Assembly: GCA_031284225.1 (NCBI GenBank)
Contig: JAITAH010000201.1
Location: forward strand, 1-6,814
From: Dysgonamonadaceae bacterium
Lineage (GTDB): Bacteria > Bacteroidota > Bacteroidia > Bacteroidales > Azobacteroidaceae
Direction: 5' to 3'
Length of the DNA stretch: 6,814 nt
The translations under genes were made by a program, and so were the position numbers. The notes under the pieces are model-generated. The model was not told the DNA's origin, searched no databases, and saw only the letters and a list, made by a program, of their open reading frames with translations. Shown here one piece after another: positions 6,065 through 6,814 of the stretch. Each line of letters opens with the position of its first letter. Positions within the stretch are counted from its first letter, which is position 1.

Positions 6065-6814
6065 ATGAAACAAGACGATTTAATTTTCAACCTGATCGAC
6101 AAAGAATATCGCCGGCAAACGTCGGGTATCGAGTTGATTGCTTCCGAGAATTTTGTAAGCGATGAAGTCCTGCGGGCGGCAGGATCCGTATTAACCAATA
6201 AATACGCCGAAGGATACCCCGGAAAACGGTATTACGGCGGTTGCCGGGTCGTGGACGAAATAGAACAGACCGCCATCGACCGGCTGAAACAACTGTTCAA
6301 GGCCGAATGGGTAAACGTACAGCCTCATTCGGGAGCGCAGGCCAATATGGCAGTGTTTCTGGCTTGCCTGAATCCGGGCGATAAATTCCTGGGACTGAAC
6401 CTGTCGCACGGCGGACACCTGAGCCACGGCTCGCCCGTCAATTTTTCCGGTTTGGTTTATCACGCATTGGAATACAACGTAAAGGAAACCACCGGTTTGG
6501 TCGATTACGAACAGTTACAGGAAATCGCTTTTCGCGAACGGCCGAAACTGATTGTGGCCGGCGCATCCGCTTATTCCCGCGAATGGGATTATGCCCGTAT
6601 CCGTCAGGTAGCCGACGCCATCGGCGCTATTTTCATGGTCGATATGGCGCATCCCGCCGGACTGATTGCCGCCGGCCTCTTGAAAAACCCGGTGCAATAT
6701 GCGCATATCGTTACATCGACTACCCATAAAACTTTGCGCGGACCTCGCGGCGGAATTATCCTGATGGGCAAAGATTTTGAAAATCCCTGGGGAAAAACAA
6801 CGCCCAAAGGCGAA
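6065..6814 (+). CDS. glyA: Serine hydroxymethyltransferase (partial, cut by right edge)
   Basis: The first 250 codons of a pyridoxal-phosphate enzyme that converts serine and tetrahydrofolate to glycine and 5,10-methylene-tetrahydrofolate, the main source of one-carbon units. Family landmarks are [15 protein letters not shown] (21-35), [16 protein letters not shown] (45-60), [31 protein letters not shown], and MVDMAHPAG with D193 and H196 at the cofactor. [14 protein letters not shown] contains the lysine (K222) that forms the internal aldimine. The short [10 protein letters not shown] segment at the window end is one I associate with Bacteroidales GlyA. Typical full length is about 420 residues, so roughly 60 percent is shown. 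The start ATG is 19 bases past the previous stop, with an AT-rich leader and no Shine-Dalgarno sequence. It is probably the last or near-last gene of the pyrB transcript, though an internal promoter cannot be excluded. Confidence 0.98.
   Translation, partial: MKQDDLIFNLIDKEYRRQTSGIELIASENFVSDEVLRAAGSVLTNKYAEGYPGKRYYGGCRVVDEIEQTAIDRLKQLFKAEWVNVQPHSGAQANMAVFLACLNPGDKFLGLNLSHGGHLSHGSPVNFSGLVYHALEYNVKETTGLVDYEQLQEIAFRERPKLIVAGASAYSREWDYARIRQVADAIGAIFMVDMAHPAGLIAAGLLKNPVQYAHIVTSTTHKTLRGPRGGIILMGKDFENPWGKTTPKGE

Noticed and set aside
5641..6198. 185-codon minus-strand open frame under the beta-barrel gene
   Set aside because: Antisense shadow of a gene with a clear signal peptide and barrel strands.

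Overview
The window looks like a chromosomal segment of a member of the Bacteroidales (Bacteroidota). The evidence is the close match of the DnaK, PyrB, PyrI and GlyA translations to the Bacteroidales versions as I remember them, short AT-rich leaders without Shine-Dalgarno sequences, and a TAnnTTTG-type -7 promoter element just upstream of pyrB. The genus cannot be named from the sequence alone; no database search was run.

Layout from left to right. (1) Positions 1-313, minus strand: the catalytic part of a tyrosine recombinase (integrase). It runs off the left edge and has lost its N-terminal half. (2) Positions 391-425: a strong terminator for dnaK. (3) Positions 460-2433, minus strand: a complete dnaK. 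(4) Positions 2434-3396: about 960 bases with no secure gene. They hold a possible gene remnant next to the dnaK promoter region, four short hairpins spaced about 50 bp apart with a shared TCAATAGAA-type tail in three of them, a 42-bp minisatellite of five full copies and a partial sixth that could encode a 14-residue repeat peptide, and a short minus-strand C-terminal gene fragment. (5) From 3397 to the right edge, plus strand: a tight five-gene cluster of pyrB, pyrI, a flavin reductase-like gene, an outer-membrane beta-barrel gene and glyA (cut by the window edge).

The five plus-strand genes are almost certainly one transcript. pyrI starts 5 bases after pyrB, the next two junctions are ATGA stop/start overlaps, and glyA follows after 19 bases. 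PyrB and PyrI are the catalytic and regulatory chains of aspartate transcarbamoylase, which makes the committed step of pyrimidine synthesis. GlyA makes one-carbon units, which feed thymidylate and purine synthesis, so nucleotide supply is a plausible common theme. The flavin reductase-like and beta-barrel proteins are not obviously linked to it. DnaK is divergently placed and independent.

The genes themselves are ordinary housekeeping genes. The accessory signals are concentrated in the 2434-3396 spacer and at the left edge. I see no convincing new multi-gene system; the hairpin array joined to a minisatellite is the most unusual structure here.
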